Source: an uncultured candidate division WPS-2 bacterium (GTDB lineage Bacteria > Vulcanimicrobiota > Vulcanimicrobiia > Vulcanimicrobiales > Vulcanimicrobiaceae). From it: a DNA stretch of 52,488 nt. A model generated the notes under the pieces. That model did not search any database, was not told the DNA's origin, and was given only the letters and a program-made list of their open reading frames with translations. The position numbers were made by a program, and so were the translations under genes. This document shows, in pieces, positions 8,514 through 17,157 of this stretch. The stretch lies in NCBI GenBank assembly GCA_937927945.1, contig CALEYW010000098.1, forward strand, positions 1 to 52,488. The letters run 5' to 3'. Position 1 is the first letter of the stretch. Each line of letters opens with the position of its first letter.

Positions 8514-9416
8514 TTACTGCGGTTTCTTGCGCACGTGCACGCCGGCGGCGCGTTCGTAGAACCCCGCCACCGCCGTGTAGTCGTCGCGGCCGTGGCCCTC
8601 GCCGGAAGTCGCCGTGTAGAGTTGGTACGCCAGCGCGCTGGCCGGCATCGGCACGCCGAGCGCGCGCGCCGAATCGAGCGCCGCGGCGAGGTCCTTGCGC
8701 AGCAGATCGAGCGCGAACCCCGGCTTGTGCGAGCCGGCCAGCCAGCTTCGCGGCAGCCAATTCTGCAGCAGGTAATTGGAGCCGGTCGCCGTCCCGATGA
8801 CTTCGAGGACCGCATCGATGTCGGCGCCGGCCTTCGCCGCGAACGTCAGCGCTTCGATGTTGGCCAGCATCGTGTTCGAGATGATGATCTGATTCACGAG
8901 CTTGACGACTTCGCCCATACCGACCTCGCCGACGCGGCGCGGCGTGCCCATTCCACGCAGCACGGGCTCGGCGTCGCGATAGTCGTCTGCCGACGCGCCG
9001 ACCATGATCGTCAGCGTGCCGTCGGCGGCCCGCGCCTGACCGCCCGAGACGGGGGCGTCGACGAACCGGAAGCCGATCCCGCGCAGCCGCGCGTCGATGG
9101 CGCGCGTCGCGATCGGTGAAATCGTCGACATGTCGACGAACAGCGTTCCGGGCGGTGCGCCGCGGGTTGCTCCGCGCTCGCCGAAAAGCGCGTCCTCGAC
9201 CTGCGGCGCGTCCGGCACGCAGGTGATGACGACGCCGCTCGCGTCGCCCACGCCGGCCGGGTCGCGCCCGTCGCGCGCGCCGAGCGCCGTCAGCCGTTCC
9301 ACCGGGGCGCGGTCGCGATGCGCGCACACCGTCACCTCGAACCCTGCGCGCAGCAGCGACGCGGCCATCGGCTCGCCCATCGCACCTACGCCGACCACAC
9401 CGACTCGGATTCCCAT
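8514..9416 (-). CDS. NAD-dependent beta-hydroxyacid dehydrogenase (3-hydroxyisobutyrate dehydrogenase family)
   Basis: This 300-residue oxidoreductase has the Rossmann glycine motif VGVVGVGAMGEPMAASLL at the N-terminus. The substrate loop FVDAPVSGGQARAADGTL and catalytic-Lys helix GEVVKLVNQIIISNTM match the 3-hydroxyisobutyrate/tartronate-semialdehyde reductase family. The true substrate is not identifiable. It ends four bases before the ppx start, so it is likely the first gene of the ppx-phoB-phoR unit, though no functional link to phosphate is obvious. A 58-bp spacer separates it from a divergent prenyltransferase gene, so both promoters must lie there or inside the genes. Confidence 0.88.
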   Translation of the reverse strand: MGIRVGVVGVGAMGEPMAASLLRAGFEVTVCAHRDRAPVERLTALGARDGRDPAGVGDASGVVITCVPDAPQVEDALFGERGATRGAPPGTLFVDMSTISPIATRAIDARLRGIGFRFVDAPVSGGQARAADGTLTIMVGASADDYRDAEPVLRGMGTPRRVGEVGMGEVVKLVNQIIISNTMLANIEALTFAAKAGADIDAVLEVIGTATGSNYLLQNWLPRSWLAGSHKPGFALDLLRKDLAAALDSARALGVPMPASALAYQLYTATSGEGHGRDDYTAVAGFYERAAGVHVRKKPQ

Positions 9417-9474
9417 ACGACCGGTGCGCGTACGGCACACGGAACGCTGCCGCCTGCGGCCGAAGGGATGGGCG

Positions 9475-10362
9475 GTGCGCGCGATCGGAGCTTTCGTGCG
9501 GCTCTCACGGCCGTTGTTTCTCTACGGCGGTTTCGCGGGCGTGGCGCTCGGCGCCGCCGTCGCGGCGTGGTCGGGCCGGCGCATCGAACCCACCGCCTAT
9601 GCGTGGGTGCAGGCCATGGTCACGGCGTTTCACCTCATGGTGCACTACGCCAACGACTACTACGACCGTGACGGCGACCGCGCTGCGGAACGCACCGTCT
9701 GGTCGGGCGGCAGCGGGGTGTTGGCGGGCCGAGAGCTCCAGCCGCGGGTTGCCCTGATCGCGGCCGGCGTATGCGCCGCGGCGGGTCTCGCCGTGACCGC
9801 CCGCTTCGCGCTGACCGGGAACACTGCGGTCGCGCTGCTCGGCGTAGCGATCTTCGCGTTCGCTTGGTATTATTCGGCGCCGCCGGTACGCCTGGCGGCC
9901 CGCGGCCTGGGCGAGCTCGACGCCGCGCTGGTCGTCGGCCTGCTGGTCCCGTGCGCCGGCTATGCGGCGTTCACCGGGCGGGTCGACGCCGACATCCTGC
10001 GCCCGGCGCTCGTCTGTGGCTTGGCGATGCTCGGCATGATGGTCGCCGTCGAGCTGCCCGATCGGCAAGTCGACACCGACGCCGGCAAGCGCACATGGGT
10101 CGTCCGCCTCGGCGAGGGGGCGGCCCGCCGGATCGTCGTCTTCGCCGCCCTGGTGACGGTCGCGAACCTCGCCCTCACCGGACTGCGCGTCGCGCCGGAT
10201 CCGCGGCCGCTCGTCGCCATCGTCACGCCGGGCGTGGTCGCGGTGGCGCTCGCGTTCGAGGCGCGCTCGGCGCGGCCGGCGCTCGTGGCACTGGGCGGGA
10301 TCGCACTGTACGCCGCCACGGTCACCGGCCTCGCCGCCTTGTACGCGCTGACCGCCCGCTGA
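9475..10362 (+). CDS. UbiA-family prenyltransferase (MenA-like)
   Basis: This 295-residue polytopic membrane protein transfers a prenyl chain to an aromatic acceptor. Both Asp-rich motifs are present: NDYYDRDGD (about residues 57-65) and DRQVDTDAGKR further on, with about eight hydrophobic segments. The pattern and length best fit 1,4-dihydroxy-2-naphthoate polyprenyltransferase (menaquinone pathway), but heme O or chlorophyll-type members are not excluded. The GTG at 9475 is preceded by GAAGGGA, a fair Shine-Dalgarno sequence; the long open frame before it is shadow of the divergent gene. The 107 bases after it hold no gene, only the possible N-terminal extension of the aldolase. Confidence 0.82.
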   Translation: MRAIGAFVRLSRPLFLYGGFAGVALGAAVAAWSGRRIEPTAYAWVQAMVTAFHLMVHYANDYYDRDGDRAAERTVWSGGSGVLAGRELQPRVALIAAGVCAAAGLAVTARFALTGNTAVALLGVAIFAFAWYYSAPPVRLAARGLGELDAALVVGLLVPCAGYAAFTGRVDADILRPALVCGLAMLGMMVAVELPDRQVDTDAGKRTWVVRLGEGAARRIVVFAALVTVANLALTGLRVAPDPRPLVAIVTPGVVAVALAFEARSARPALVALGGIALYAATVTGLAALYALTAR

Positions 10363-10469
10363 GGGTCGACGCTCGTCGTTGCGCACCGGCTGTCCGCGAG
10401 GGCACAATGAAGGCACCGTCGCCCAAGCGAAACGGGCCGACCAGTACACGAACCGGGAGAATCGCCAGG

Positions 10470-11375
10470 ATGCTTGCTTCGATCCGCCGGCCGACGTTTG
10501 AGGACCTGAACCTCTCGACCGGCAAACGTGCCCGCCTCTACAACATGATGTACGGCCACGGCCCGGCCAACGGCACGCTGATGCTGCTGCCCATCGATCA
10601 GGGGCTCGAGCACGGACCGATCGACTTCTTCGACAACCCGGACGCACTCGACACCGATTGGGTGCTGCGGCTGGCGGTCGAAGGGAAGTTCTCGGGGATC
10701 GCCTATCACATCGGGCTCGCCGAGAAGTATCACAAGCAGTACGCCGGCCGCGTCCCGCTGGTGCTGAAGGTCAACGGCAAGACGAACGTTCCGCCCGACG
10801 ACAACTCGTTCAGCCCGCTGACCTCGAGCGTCGAAGACGCGGTCCGGCTGGGCGCCAACGCGGTGGGCTACACGATCTACGTCGGCTCGCCCGCGCAAGA
10901 CCGCGACATCGAGCAGGCCAACGGCGTCCGCCGCGAGTGCGAAAAGTACGGCATGCCGCTGATCGTGTGGTCGTATCCGCGCGGCTCGGCGATCAAGGCG
11001 AAGGGCGGCCAGGACTCGCTGTACGCGGTCGACTATGCCGCGCGCGTGGCGTGCGAGATCGGCGCCGACATCGTGAAGCTCAACGTTCCGAAATCGGACG
11101 AAGCCGCCGCAACGGCGCCGAAGCCATACAACGCGCTGACCATGAGCGAACTCGACGGTTTGCGCAAGGTCGTCAAGTCGGCCGGGCGCACGCTGGTGCT
11201 CGTCTCGGGCGGATCGAAGCTCAGCGACGACGACACCCTGCACAAGGCGCGGCTCGCGATGGAGTCGGGCTGCGTCGGGTTGATCTTCGGCCGCAACATG
11301 TGGCAGCGCAAGTGGGACGACGCCATCGCGATGGCCTCGCGCATGCACGACCTCATGAAGGAATTCGGCCAATAA
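10470..11375 (+). CDS. Class I (FbaB/DhnA-type) fructose-bisphosphate aldolase
   Basis: This 301-residue Schiff-base aldolase of the DeoC/FbaB group probably cleaves fructose 1,6-bisphosphate in glycolysis. Diagnostic segments are LLPIDQGLEHGP, VPLVLKVNGKTN, AVGYTIYVGS and GADIVKLNVP (candidate catalytic Lys), with the C-terminal phosphate-binding SGGSKL and GLIFGRN. The start is placed at ATG 10470, where the conserved N-terminus begins. An in-frame ATG at 10407 has a better Shine-Dalgarno (GAGGG) but would add 21 basic, low-complexity residues. The nifU-like gene follows after two bases. Confidence 0.88.
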   Translation: MLASIRRPTFEDLNLSTGKRARLYNMMYGHGPANGTLMLLPIDQGLEHGPIDFFDNPDALDTDWVLRLAVEGKFSGIAYHIGLAEKYHKQYAGRVPLVLKVNGKTNVPPDDNSFSPLTSSVEDAVRLGANAVGYTIYVGSPAQDRDIEQANGVRRECEKYGMPLIVWSYPRGSAIKAKGGQDSLYAVDYAARVACEIGADIVKLNVPKSDEAAATAPKPYNALTMSELDGLRKVVKSAGRTLVLVSGGSKLSDDDTLHKARLAMESGCVGLIFGRNMWQRKWDDAIAMASRMHDLMKEFGQ

Positions 11376-11377
11376 CC

Positions 11378-11614
11378 ATGGCCGCGACGCTCACGATCGA
11401 GAGCCGTATCGAAACGGCGCTCGATCGGATCCGGCCGATGATCCGCCGCGACGGCGGTGATGTGTGGCTCATCAAGGTCGACGCCGACGTCGCATACGTG
11501 CAGATGATCGGCGCCTGCGGCGGCTGCCCCGCGTCGAACGCGACGCTCAAAGGCGGAATCGAAGCCGTCGTGCGCGAGGACGTCCCGGAGATCCGCACGG
11601 TCGAACAGGTCTAG
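11378..11614 (+). CDS. NifU-like C-terminal domain protein (Fe-S scaffold)
   Basis: This 78-residue single-domain protein matches the NifU/NfuA C-terminal domain: ALDRIRPMIRRDGGDV, then the cluster-binding CxxC (GACGGCPAS) and a final helix. It likely assembles or carries a 4Fe-4S cluster. The ATG sits two bases after the aldolase stop, indicating co-translation. No other Fe-S assembly gene is nearby. Confidence 0.88.
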   Translation: MAATLTIESRIETALDRIRPMIRRDGGDVWLIKVDADVAYVQMIGACGGCPASNATLKGGIEAVVREDVPEIRTVEQV

Positions 11615-11648
11615 CCGAACCGCGCTGCGTCGTGAATCGGAGAGCACG

Positions 11649-12044
11649 ATGAACGAACCCACCCTCCGCGACATCATGACGTCCCTCGAAGGCGTCCACA
11701 CCCGCCTCGGCGGCGTCGAGACCCGTCTCGAGGGCCACGATAGGCGCTTCGACGGCATCGAGAACCGGTTGGACGGCCACGATAGGCGCTTCAACGGCAT
11801 CGAGAACCGGCTGGACGGCCACGATAGGCGCTTCGACGGCATCGAGAACCGGCTGGAGCAGCACGGCGTCGCGTTACACGAGTTGAGCGATGACGTGCGC
11901 GGCATTCGGAGCACGCTGGCGGTACATTCGGCGCTGCTCGGCGCGCATTCCGCGACTCTGGACCGCATCGAGCGTCGGCAAACGGGCGATACGGGCACGT
12001 TCGACGATCACGAGCGACGGATCACCGCCCTGGAGCGCCCCTAG
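11649..12044 (+). CDS. Coiled-coil protein built on a 14-residue repeat
   Basis: This 131-residue hydrophilic protein has no signal peptide or membrane span. Residues about 29-70 are three near-identical 14-residue units (GHDRRFDGIENRLD), i.e. paired heptads with hydrophobic positions spaced for a coiled coil; flanking parts (LGGVETRLE, GAHSATLDRIERR) keep the same rhythm. A Shine-Dalgarno GGAG lies 6 bases before the ATG. Function is unknown. Similar heptad proteins are often predicted as structural or DUF-type helical rods. Its last 23 bases overlap the end of the convergent gene. Confidence 0.75.
   Translation: MNEPTLRDIMTSLEGVHTRLGGVETRLEGHDRRFDGIENRLDGHDRRFNGIENRLDGHDRRFDGIENRLEQHGVALHELSDDVRGIRSTLAVHSALLGAHSATLDRIERRQTGDTGTFDDHERRITALERP
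11733..11858 (+). repeat. Three tandem 42-bp repeats inside the coiled-coil gene
   Basis: Units run 11733-11774, 11775-11816 and 11817-11858 and differ at only a few positions (for example GAC/AAC and TTG/CTG). The near-identity at synonymous sites indicates recent duplication or gene conversion. The length is a multiple of three, so copy-number change would alter rod length without breaking the frame. It is coding and has no spacers, so it is not a CRISPR array. Confidence 0.95.
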
Positions 12045-12771
12045 CTTTCCGAGCCTCTTCGAACGCGTCGCGCAGCGCTGCGAGGACGAGCGGCTGGATC
12101 GCTCGCGCGATCGCGCTCGAGCGTGCGTCGTCTGCGGTAATCGACGCCGCCGCGAGGCGGGCCGCCTCGGGAATCAGATCGCGGTCGCAGCGCTCGCCCT
12201 CGAGCCTTGCCTCGGCCGTCGTCGCCCGGCGCGCGTCGCCGTCGACGTCGATGAAGATCCGGACCTGCTGGAAGCGGCCGAGCAGCGAGACGCGCAGCGC
12301 CGCCGTGGTGCCGAGCGCGAACGAGGCGGTGCCGTCGTTGGTCGTGCGTCGGCGTTCGGCGATCCCGAGGCCCTCCCGAACTGCGGCAACGTCGATCGTC
12401 GCCGGCAATTCGTGCGCTGCGATCGTCAAGTGCTCGAGCGCGGCCGTTCGGGTGCGACCCAGACCGTAGACGGTGACGCGCGCATCTTGGAGCGCCAGGC
12501 GCATCCGCACGCCGGCAAGAGCCGCATCCGGGGGAGCGAGCGCCGGAAGCGCAGCGCGCAACTGCTCGAGCGAGACGAACGCACCGATCGTGGCGGAGCC
12601 GGTCGCCGACACCGCGATGTGGCGCAGTTCCGGGACGTCGGCGACGTCGACCGCGACGCCGTCGCCCGGCGCCGGATCGAGCGCGAGGCCGAGCAGTGCG
12701 CTCGTGCCGGCCCGAAACCGAGCCCGCTCGCGATGCAGGAACGCGGCGTTGTTGACGTCGCGCAAGTTCAC
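12022..12771 (-). CDS. Degenerate CoxM/xanthine-dehydrogenase FAD-subunit-like protein
   Basis: This 249-residue protein resembles the FAD-binding middle subunit of molybdenum hydroxylases. RAGTSALLGLALD sits where AGGTDL is expected, VDVADVPELRHIAV matches the V-D-I-x-x-I-PEL segment, and ATIGAFVSLEQL matches the R-I-G-A-L-T-T-L-A-E-L segment. The FAD pyrophosphate loop is one Gly short and the usual TxGGN motif appears deleted, so FAD binding is doubtful. No CoxS or CoxL partner is nearby. The GTG start overlaps the AttH-like stop by one base (TAGTG), making it the last gene of the operon. The family call is tentative. Confidence 0.5.
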   Translation of the reverse strand: MNLRDVNNAAFLHRERARFRAGTSALLGLALDPAPGDGVAVDVADVPELRHIAVSATGSATIGAFVSLEQLRAALPALAPPDAALAGVRMRLALQDARVTVYGLGRTRTAALEHLTIAAHELPATIDVAAVREGLGIAERRRTTNDGTASFALGTTAALRVSLLGRFQQVRIFIDVDGDARRATTAEARLEGERCDRDLIPEAARLAAASITADDARSSAIARAIQPLVLAALRDAFEEARKARGAPGR

Positions 12772-13883
12772 TACAGCGAGACCGATCCCGCGTAGCCGGT
12801 GAGCTCGACGTATCCGACGCCGCGATGCCGCCCCGTCGCCGTGTCGTTCACGTCGACCGCGCCCTCCCAGTACGACACGCCGCCGGCGGTGTTCGCCAGT
12901 TCTTGGTCGAGGACGGTCGGAACGAGCGTGAGATCCACTCCCGCCGACGGAACGCGCATCCGCCAGCCGCTGGGATACACGCCGCCGGTGTGCGGGCTCT
13001 TCCACGAGCCGGTCGCCTCGACGATCACGGCGTCGCGGCTGAGATAGCGCACCCCGCCGCGCGCATCGATCAGCGAACCGCTCGACTCGGGCGTGAGCGC
13101 TCCATCCTTTTGCCGCAAGCGATAGTCCATGATCTCGCGGCGATCGTCGAGCTGCAGCGAAAACCAATCCCAGCCGGACTGATCGCCTTGCAATTCGTCC
13201 GACCCGAACTCGTGATCCATCCACGACAGACCCTCGACGCGCATTCGCTCACCGCCGTAGACCAGCGTGCCGACCGTCCGCAGGCGCGTCATCGAGTAGT
13301 AGTGCGACGCGCATGTCGCGCACGCCGCCTTGAGCGAGATGCCGTCGTGTCCGTGCACGGCGGGCTCCTTCTCCGCCGTCTGCGCCAGATCCAGCGTGAC
13401 GCGCTCGCTCGCGGCGTGCAGGCGAAACGGGGAAGTCCCGTGCAGCCGCCAGTCGCCGGCGGCGACGTCGAGCGCGCGTTCCGACGCGCGTCCCATTCCG
13501 AGTGCTTCGCGCGCGAATCGCTCGTCGTACACGAAGCGCCCGCCGCGCTCGTCGGTGAGTGCGAGGTGCGCGGGATAGACCTGGTTCCCGCGCCAGCGCG
13601 ACGCTCCGCGCGGCGGCGGCGGATCGCCCGGCCGCAGGCCGTAGCGGAAAAACGTCAGCTCGTATCCGAACCGTCGCCCGTCAACCGTCCGCAGGTGTCC
13701 GGTGTAATACCACCACTCGCTGGCGAAGCCGGCGTGCGCCGCATGATCGCGCGGGAACGCGAACCGCCACGGCATTCGCGCGTTCTGAAAGCCCCCGGCG
13801 GTGGTGCGCGGTGCTTCCGCGTTCGCCCCGGTACCGGCCGAGAAGGCGAGTGCCGCCGCGAGCAGTGCGATCGCGCGCGTCAT
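12771..13883 (-). CDS. Secreted AttH/CrtC-like lipocalin-fold protein
   Basis: This 370-residue protein has a signal peptide (hydrophobic core after MTRA, cleavage near GANAEA). Family signatures are FPRDHAAHAGFASEWWYYTGHL near the N-terminus, GYELTFFRYGL, SYYSM-like HYYSMTRL, LSWMDHEFGSDELQ and GWDWFSLQLDD. These define the AttH/CrtC (carotenoid 1,2-hydratase-like) family, whose members are often encoded with YbbAP/AttEFG-type ABC transporters, as here. No carotenoid gene is near, so a hydratase role is not supported; binding or handling of a hydrophobic product in the periplasm is more likely. ATG overlaps the permease stop (ATGA). Confidence 0.85.
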   Translation of the reverse strand: MTRAIALLAAALAFSAGTGANAEAPRTTAGGFQNARMPWRFAFPRDHAAHAGFASEWWYYTGHLRTVDGRRFGYELTFFRYGLRPGDPPPPRGASRWRGNQVYPAHLALTDERGGRFVYDERFAREALGMGRASERALDVAAGDWRLHGTSPFRLHAASERVTLDLAQTAEKEPAVHGHDGISLKAACATCASHYYSMTRLRTVGTLVYGGERMRVEGLSWMDHEFGSDELQGDQSGWDWFSLQLDDRREIMDYRLRQKDGALTPESSGSLIDARGGVRYLSRDAVIVEATGSWKSPHTGGVYPSGWRMRVPSAGVDLTLVPTVLDQELANTAGGVSYWEGAVDVNDTATGRHRGVGYVELTGYAGSVSL

Positions 13884-16450
13884 TCCGTGCGCACCGCGTC
13901 GGCCGTGCGGATCCGCGCCGCGACGCCGGCCGGAAAGATTCCCGCCGCGATCGCCGCCGCCACGACCAGCGCGACGGTCTCCGCCAGGAACGCCCAGGGG
14001 ACGTGCAGCTCGATCAGCCACCCGAACGCCTGCCGGTTGATCACGAAGATCAAGAGCAGCGCCAGCAGCATCCCGACGACGATGCCCAGTGCCGCGCCGA
14101 GCAGACCGATCCCAGCCGCCTCGGTGAGCACCGTCCCGCGCACGCCGCCGGTCGTGACGCCGAGATACCGCAACAGGCCGAATTCCCGCCGCCGTTCCAG
14201 GACCAGCGCGAAGAGCGTCGAGATGACGCCCAGGACCGCAATCGTGATGGCGACGACGTCGAGCGCGTACGTGATCGCAAAGGTTCGATCGAAGATCTGC
14301 ACGACGAGCGCGCGCAGTTCGCGGTTGCTCTCGACGTCGACCTTCAGCGGCGCGGCTGCCCGCACGACGGCGGAGCGCAGCTGGTTCACGTCGGCGCCCT
14401 GCGACGCGTAGATCGCGATCGAGTTGATCGAGTCGTCGCGAAAGAGTCGCCGGAACGTCCGCACGTCGAGCAGCGCAACGCCGGCGTCGGAGGAGTAATC
14501 GTTGTATACCGCCGCGACCCTGAACGTGGTGGGGCCCGCCGGCGTCGGCAGGACGACCGCATCGCCGGCCGTGACGCCGAACTTCGAGGCGAACGGTTCG
14601 GAGACGAGCAGCTGCGTCGAGGCGGGCAGAGCGCGGGCAAGGGTGCGCACATCGGCGCCGTCGAGGACGCGCAACGAGCCGCGCAGGGCCAGGCGGCCGA
14701 GGTCCGTCGCGGCGAGCGTCGTCAGCCGGCCGCGAAACGGAACGTCGACGGCACGCAGCGTCTCGACCGATGCGACGCCGGGAACCGCAGCGATCCGTTC
14801 CGCGACGTGCGGGGAGAATCGCGCGGCGGTCGACGCATCGCCCAGTCCCAGCGGCCGCACGAACAGGTCGGCCTTGAGCGTCTCGTCCGCCCACGCCACG
14901 ATCGTCGTGCGAAACGATACGACCAGCACCGCGACCGCGACCATCATGCCGATCGCGATCATGAGCGACGCGACCGCAACGGCAGTACGCAGCGGCGCGG
15001 CGCCGAGGTTCGCCGCCGCCAAGCCGAGCGTCGGACGGCGCGCGGCGAGCGACGTGCCGGCGCCGGCCAGCGCGCCGACGGCGAACGGCGCGCAGAGCGA
15101 CCCGCCCACGATGATCAGCAGCCCGGCCGCGTACCCGAACAGCGGTACGCCGTCGAGAGCGGGGAGACGCGTGCACGCGAGCGCGAGCGCGAGCGATCCG
15201 AGTCCGGCCAGCGCCGCCCGCGCCGCGAAGCGCGGCCGGCGGCGCTCGAACCCTTGCGCGCGCATGGTGATCGCCGGCGGCGTCGCCGCCGCGTCGAGGG
15301 CGGGGAACGCGGCCGCGGCGATCGACGCGACGACGCCGAGCACGAATGCTTTCACGAAGGGCAGGGCGCTGAACGCGACGTCATCGGCGTGCGATGCCGC
15401 GTAGATCGTGTCGACGGTGCGCGACACCGCGGCGACCGAGAACGTCGCGAGCACCGCGCCGATTGCTAGTCCGAGCAGCGATCCCGCAACGCCGACCAGC
15501 AGGCCTTCGGCGACGAACGTTCGGAACACCGCGCCCCGCGTCGCGCCCAGCGCGCGCACCGTGCCGACTTCGGGACGCCGTTGCACGACCGAGATCGCGA
15601 CGGTGTTGTAGATCAGATACATCCCGACGAGGAGCGCCACGTAGGCGAGCGCTTCGAGGTTGAGCCGGAAGCTCTGGAGCATCCGCGCGATCTCGTCCGT
15701 GCGCGTCTTCGGCCGGATCGCTCGCGCACCGGGCGGGACGATCGAGCCGAGAATCCGTTCGACCGCGGCCAGCCGCGCCGGGTCCACCACCAGATCGATG
15801 CGGTCGAGCAGTCCGACCTTGTCGAAGAGTTCCTGAGCGGTTGCGACGTCGACGAACACGACGCTCGAATCGATGCCGACCGTCCCCGGCGGGATGATTC
15901 CTGCGACCCGCAGCGTCACCTCACGATCGCCGGCGAGCGCGCGGACGTTCTCCCCGACGTGCCAACCCAAACGTTGCGCCAGCCGCGCGTTGACGAACGC
16001 GCCGTGCCCGTTCACCAGCGTCCACAGATCGGCGCCCTGCCGGCCGAACGCGCCCGGCGCGTGGCCGGCATCCGCGGTGCGCCCGGGCAGCGGGCGCAGC
16101 AGATCGACGCCGAGCACGCGCAGAATCTCGCCCGAGAACGGTACACCCGATTGCGCGCCGACGGTGAGCGTGTCTTCGATCGTCGGTCCGGCGTACACGA
16201 CGCCCGGCACGGCTTGGATGCGCAGCAGGGAGCGTTCGTCGAAGCCGTTGCCGATGCCGAGCACTTGCAAGTTCACCCGGCTCGACACGACGTTGACGCT
16301 CGACGCGAACGACGCCACCGCGGTGGCGTTGGCGAGATCGATCGCCAAGCCGATGCCGACGCCCAGTCCGACCGCGACCAGCGTCACCAACGCTCGCAGC
16401 GGATTGCTCCGCAGCGGGCCGAGCACGAGCGCGCGGAACAGCGGGGTCAC
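13880..16450 (-). CDS. Large FtsX-type ABC transporter permease (YbbP/AttF-G-like)
   Basis: This 856-residue permease has an N-terminal span (about 18-40), a large extracytoplasmic domain, a first FtsX core (about 265-385, including YNTVAISVVQRRPEVGTVRALG), a central set of spans (about 430-530) and a C-terminal FtsX core (LERRREFGLLRYLGVTTGGV). The duplicated FtsX layout resembles YbbP. Such type VII ABC systems move lipids, lipoproteins or peptides, or transmit force, rather than importing sugars. The start overlaps the ATPase stop (ATGA) and the stop overlaps the AttH-like start, so it is firmly embedded in the operon. Confidence 0.88.
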   Translation of the reverse strand: MTPLFRALVLGPLRSNPLRALVTLVAVGLGVGIGLAIDLANATAVASFASSVNVVSSRVNLQVLGIGNGFDERSLLRIQAVPGVVYAGPTIEDTLTVGAQSGVPFSGEILRVLGVDLLRPLPGRTADAGHAPGAFGRQGADLWTLVNGHGAFVNARLAQRLGWHVGENVRALAGDREVTLRVAGIIPPGTVGIDSSVVFVDVATAQELFDKVGLLDRIDLVVDPARLAAVERILGSIVPPGARAIRPKTRTDEIARMLQSFRLNLEALAYVALLVGMYLIYNTVAISVVQRRPEVGTVRALGATRGAVFRTFVAEGLLVGVAGSLLGLAIGAVLATFSVAAVSRTVDTIYAASHADDVAFSALPFVKAFVLGVVASIAAAAFPALDAAATPPAITMRAQGFERRRPRFAARAALAGLGSLALALACTRLPALDGVPLFGYAAGLLIIVGGSLCAPFAVGALAGAGTSLAARRPTLGLAAANLGAAPLRTAVAVASLMIAIGMMVAVAVLVVSFRTTIVAWADETLKADLFVRPLGLGDASTAARFSPHVAERIAAVPGVASVETLRAVDVPFRGRLTTLAATDLGRLALRGSLRVLDGADVRTLARALPASTQLLVSEPFASKFGVTAGDAVVLPTPAGPTTFRVAAVYNDYSSDAGVALLDVRTFRRLFRDDSINSIAIYASQGADVNQLRSAVVRAAAPLKVDVESNRELRALVVQIFDRTFAITYALDVVAITIAVLGVISTLFALVLERRREFGLLRYLGVTTGGVRGTVLTEAAGIGLLGAALGIVVGMLLALLLIFVINRQAFGWLIELHVPWAFLAETVALVVAAAIAAGIFPAGVAARIRTADAVRTE

Positions 16451-17145
16451 ACGATGCGCCCGTCACGCATGTGGACGACGCGATCGCAGATCGCTGCGGC
16501 GTCGTCGCTGTGCGTCGCCATCAAGATCGCTTGTCCGCCGTCGGCGAACGACCGCAGCAGCCGCAGCACGGTCGCGCCGGTCTGCGAGTCGAGATTGCCG
16601 GTCGGCTCGTCGGCAAGCAGGATCGCCGGCCGGTGCACGATCGCGCGCGCGACCGCGACGCGCTGCGCTTGTCCGCCGGAGAGCTGCGCCGGATACGCGC
16701 GCGCCTTGTCGGTCAGGCCGACGCTCGCAAGCGCCGCGGCGACCCGCAGATCGATCTCGCCGCGCCCCCGGCGCTGCAGCACCAGCGGCAGCGCGACGTT
16801 GTCGTCGGCCCGCAGGGCGGGCAGCAAGTTGAAGAACTGGAACACGGTGCCGACCCGGTCGCGCCGCAGCCGGGTCAACGCGTCGTCGTCGAGCGCGTGG
16901 GTCGCCGCACCGTCGATCGAGACCGAGCCGGAAGACGGCAGATCGACGCATCCGACCAAATTCAGCAGCGTCGACTTGCCGCAACCGCTCGGTCCGACCA
17001 GCGCCACCATCTCGCCCTGCTTCACGTCCAGCGTGACGCCGTCGAGCGCGCGCACGAGCTCTTCGCCCGAACCGTACAGCTTGCTCGCGTCGCGCACGAT
17101 CACCGGGTGCACGGCGGCGGTGCTCACCGCCGCTTCAGCGGGCAC
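16447..17145 (-). CDS. LolD/YbbA/MacB-type ABC transporter ATPase
   Basis: This 232-residue nucleotide-binding subunit has Walker A GPSGCGKST, Q-loop VFQFFNLLPAL, signature LSGGQAQR, Walker B ILLADEPTGNLDS and H-loop ATHSDD. The TGNLDS D-loop and FFNLLP Q-loop are typical of the LolD/MacB/YbbA subfamily that pairs with FtsX permeases. The listed ATG gives a short extra N-terminus; a GTG six codons in (VSTAAVHP) is an alternative. Twelve bases separate it from the ketosynthase stop, linking transport to the upstream biosynthesis-like genes. Confidence 0.9.
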   Translation of the reverse strand: MPAEAAVSTAAVHPVIVRDASKLYGSGEELVRALDGVTLDVKQGEMVALVGPSGCGKSTLLNLVGCVDLPSSGSVSIDGAATHALDDDALTRLRRDRVGTVFQFFNLLPALRADDNVALPLVLQRRGRGEIDLRVAAALASVGLTDKARAYPAQLSGGQAQRVAVARAIVHRPAILLADEPTGNLDSQTGATVLRLLRSFADGGQAILMATHSDDAAAICDRVVHMRDGRIV

Positions 17146-17157
17146 GTTCGGCCGGCA

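Noticed and set aside
11733..11858. Possible CRISPR array
   Set aside because: The 42-bp units are directly adjacent with no spacers and code for heptad repeats.
11033..11998. Minus-strand frame with repeated LDAVEAPIVAVQP units
   Set aside because: It is the antisense shadow of the 42-bp repeat in the plus-strand coiled-coil gene, and it runs through the aldolase and NifU genes.
12771..13883. Carotenoid 1,2-hydratase (CrtC) function
   Set aside because: The family match is real, but no carotenoid gene is nearby and the context is an ABC exporter, so only the AttH/CrtC fold family is claimed.
14802..15404. Several plus-strand frames of 200-600 residues across 12800-17400
   Set aside because: They are Arg/Ala-rich shadows produced by GC-rich codon bias opposite the clearly recognisable FtsX permease, ATPase and ketosynthase genes.
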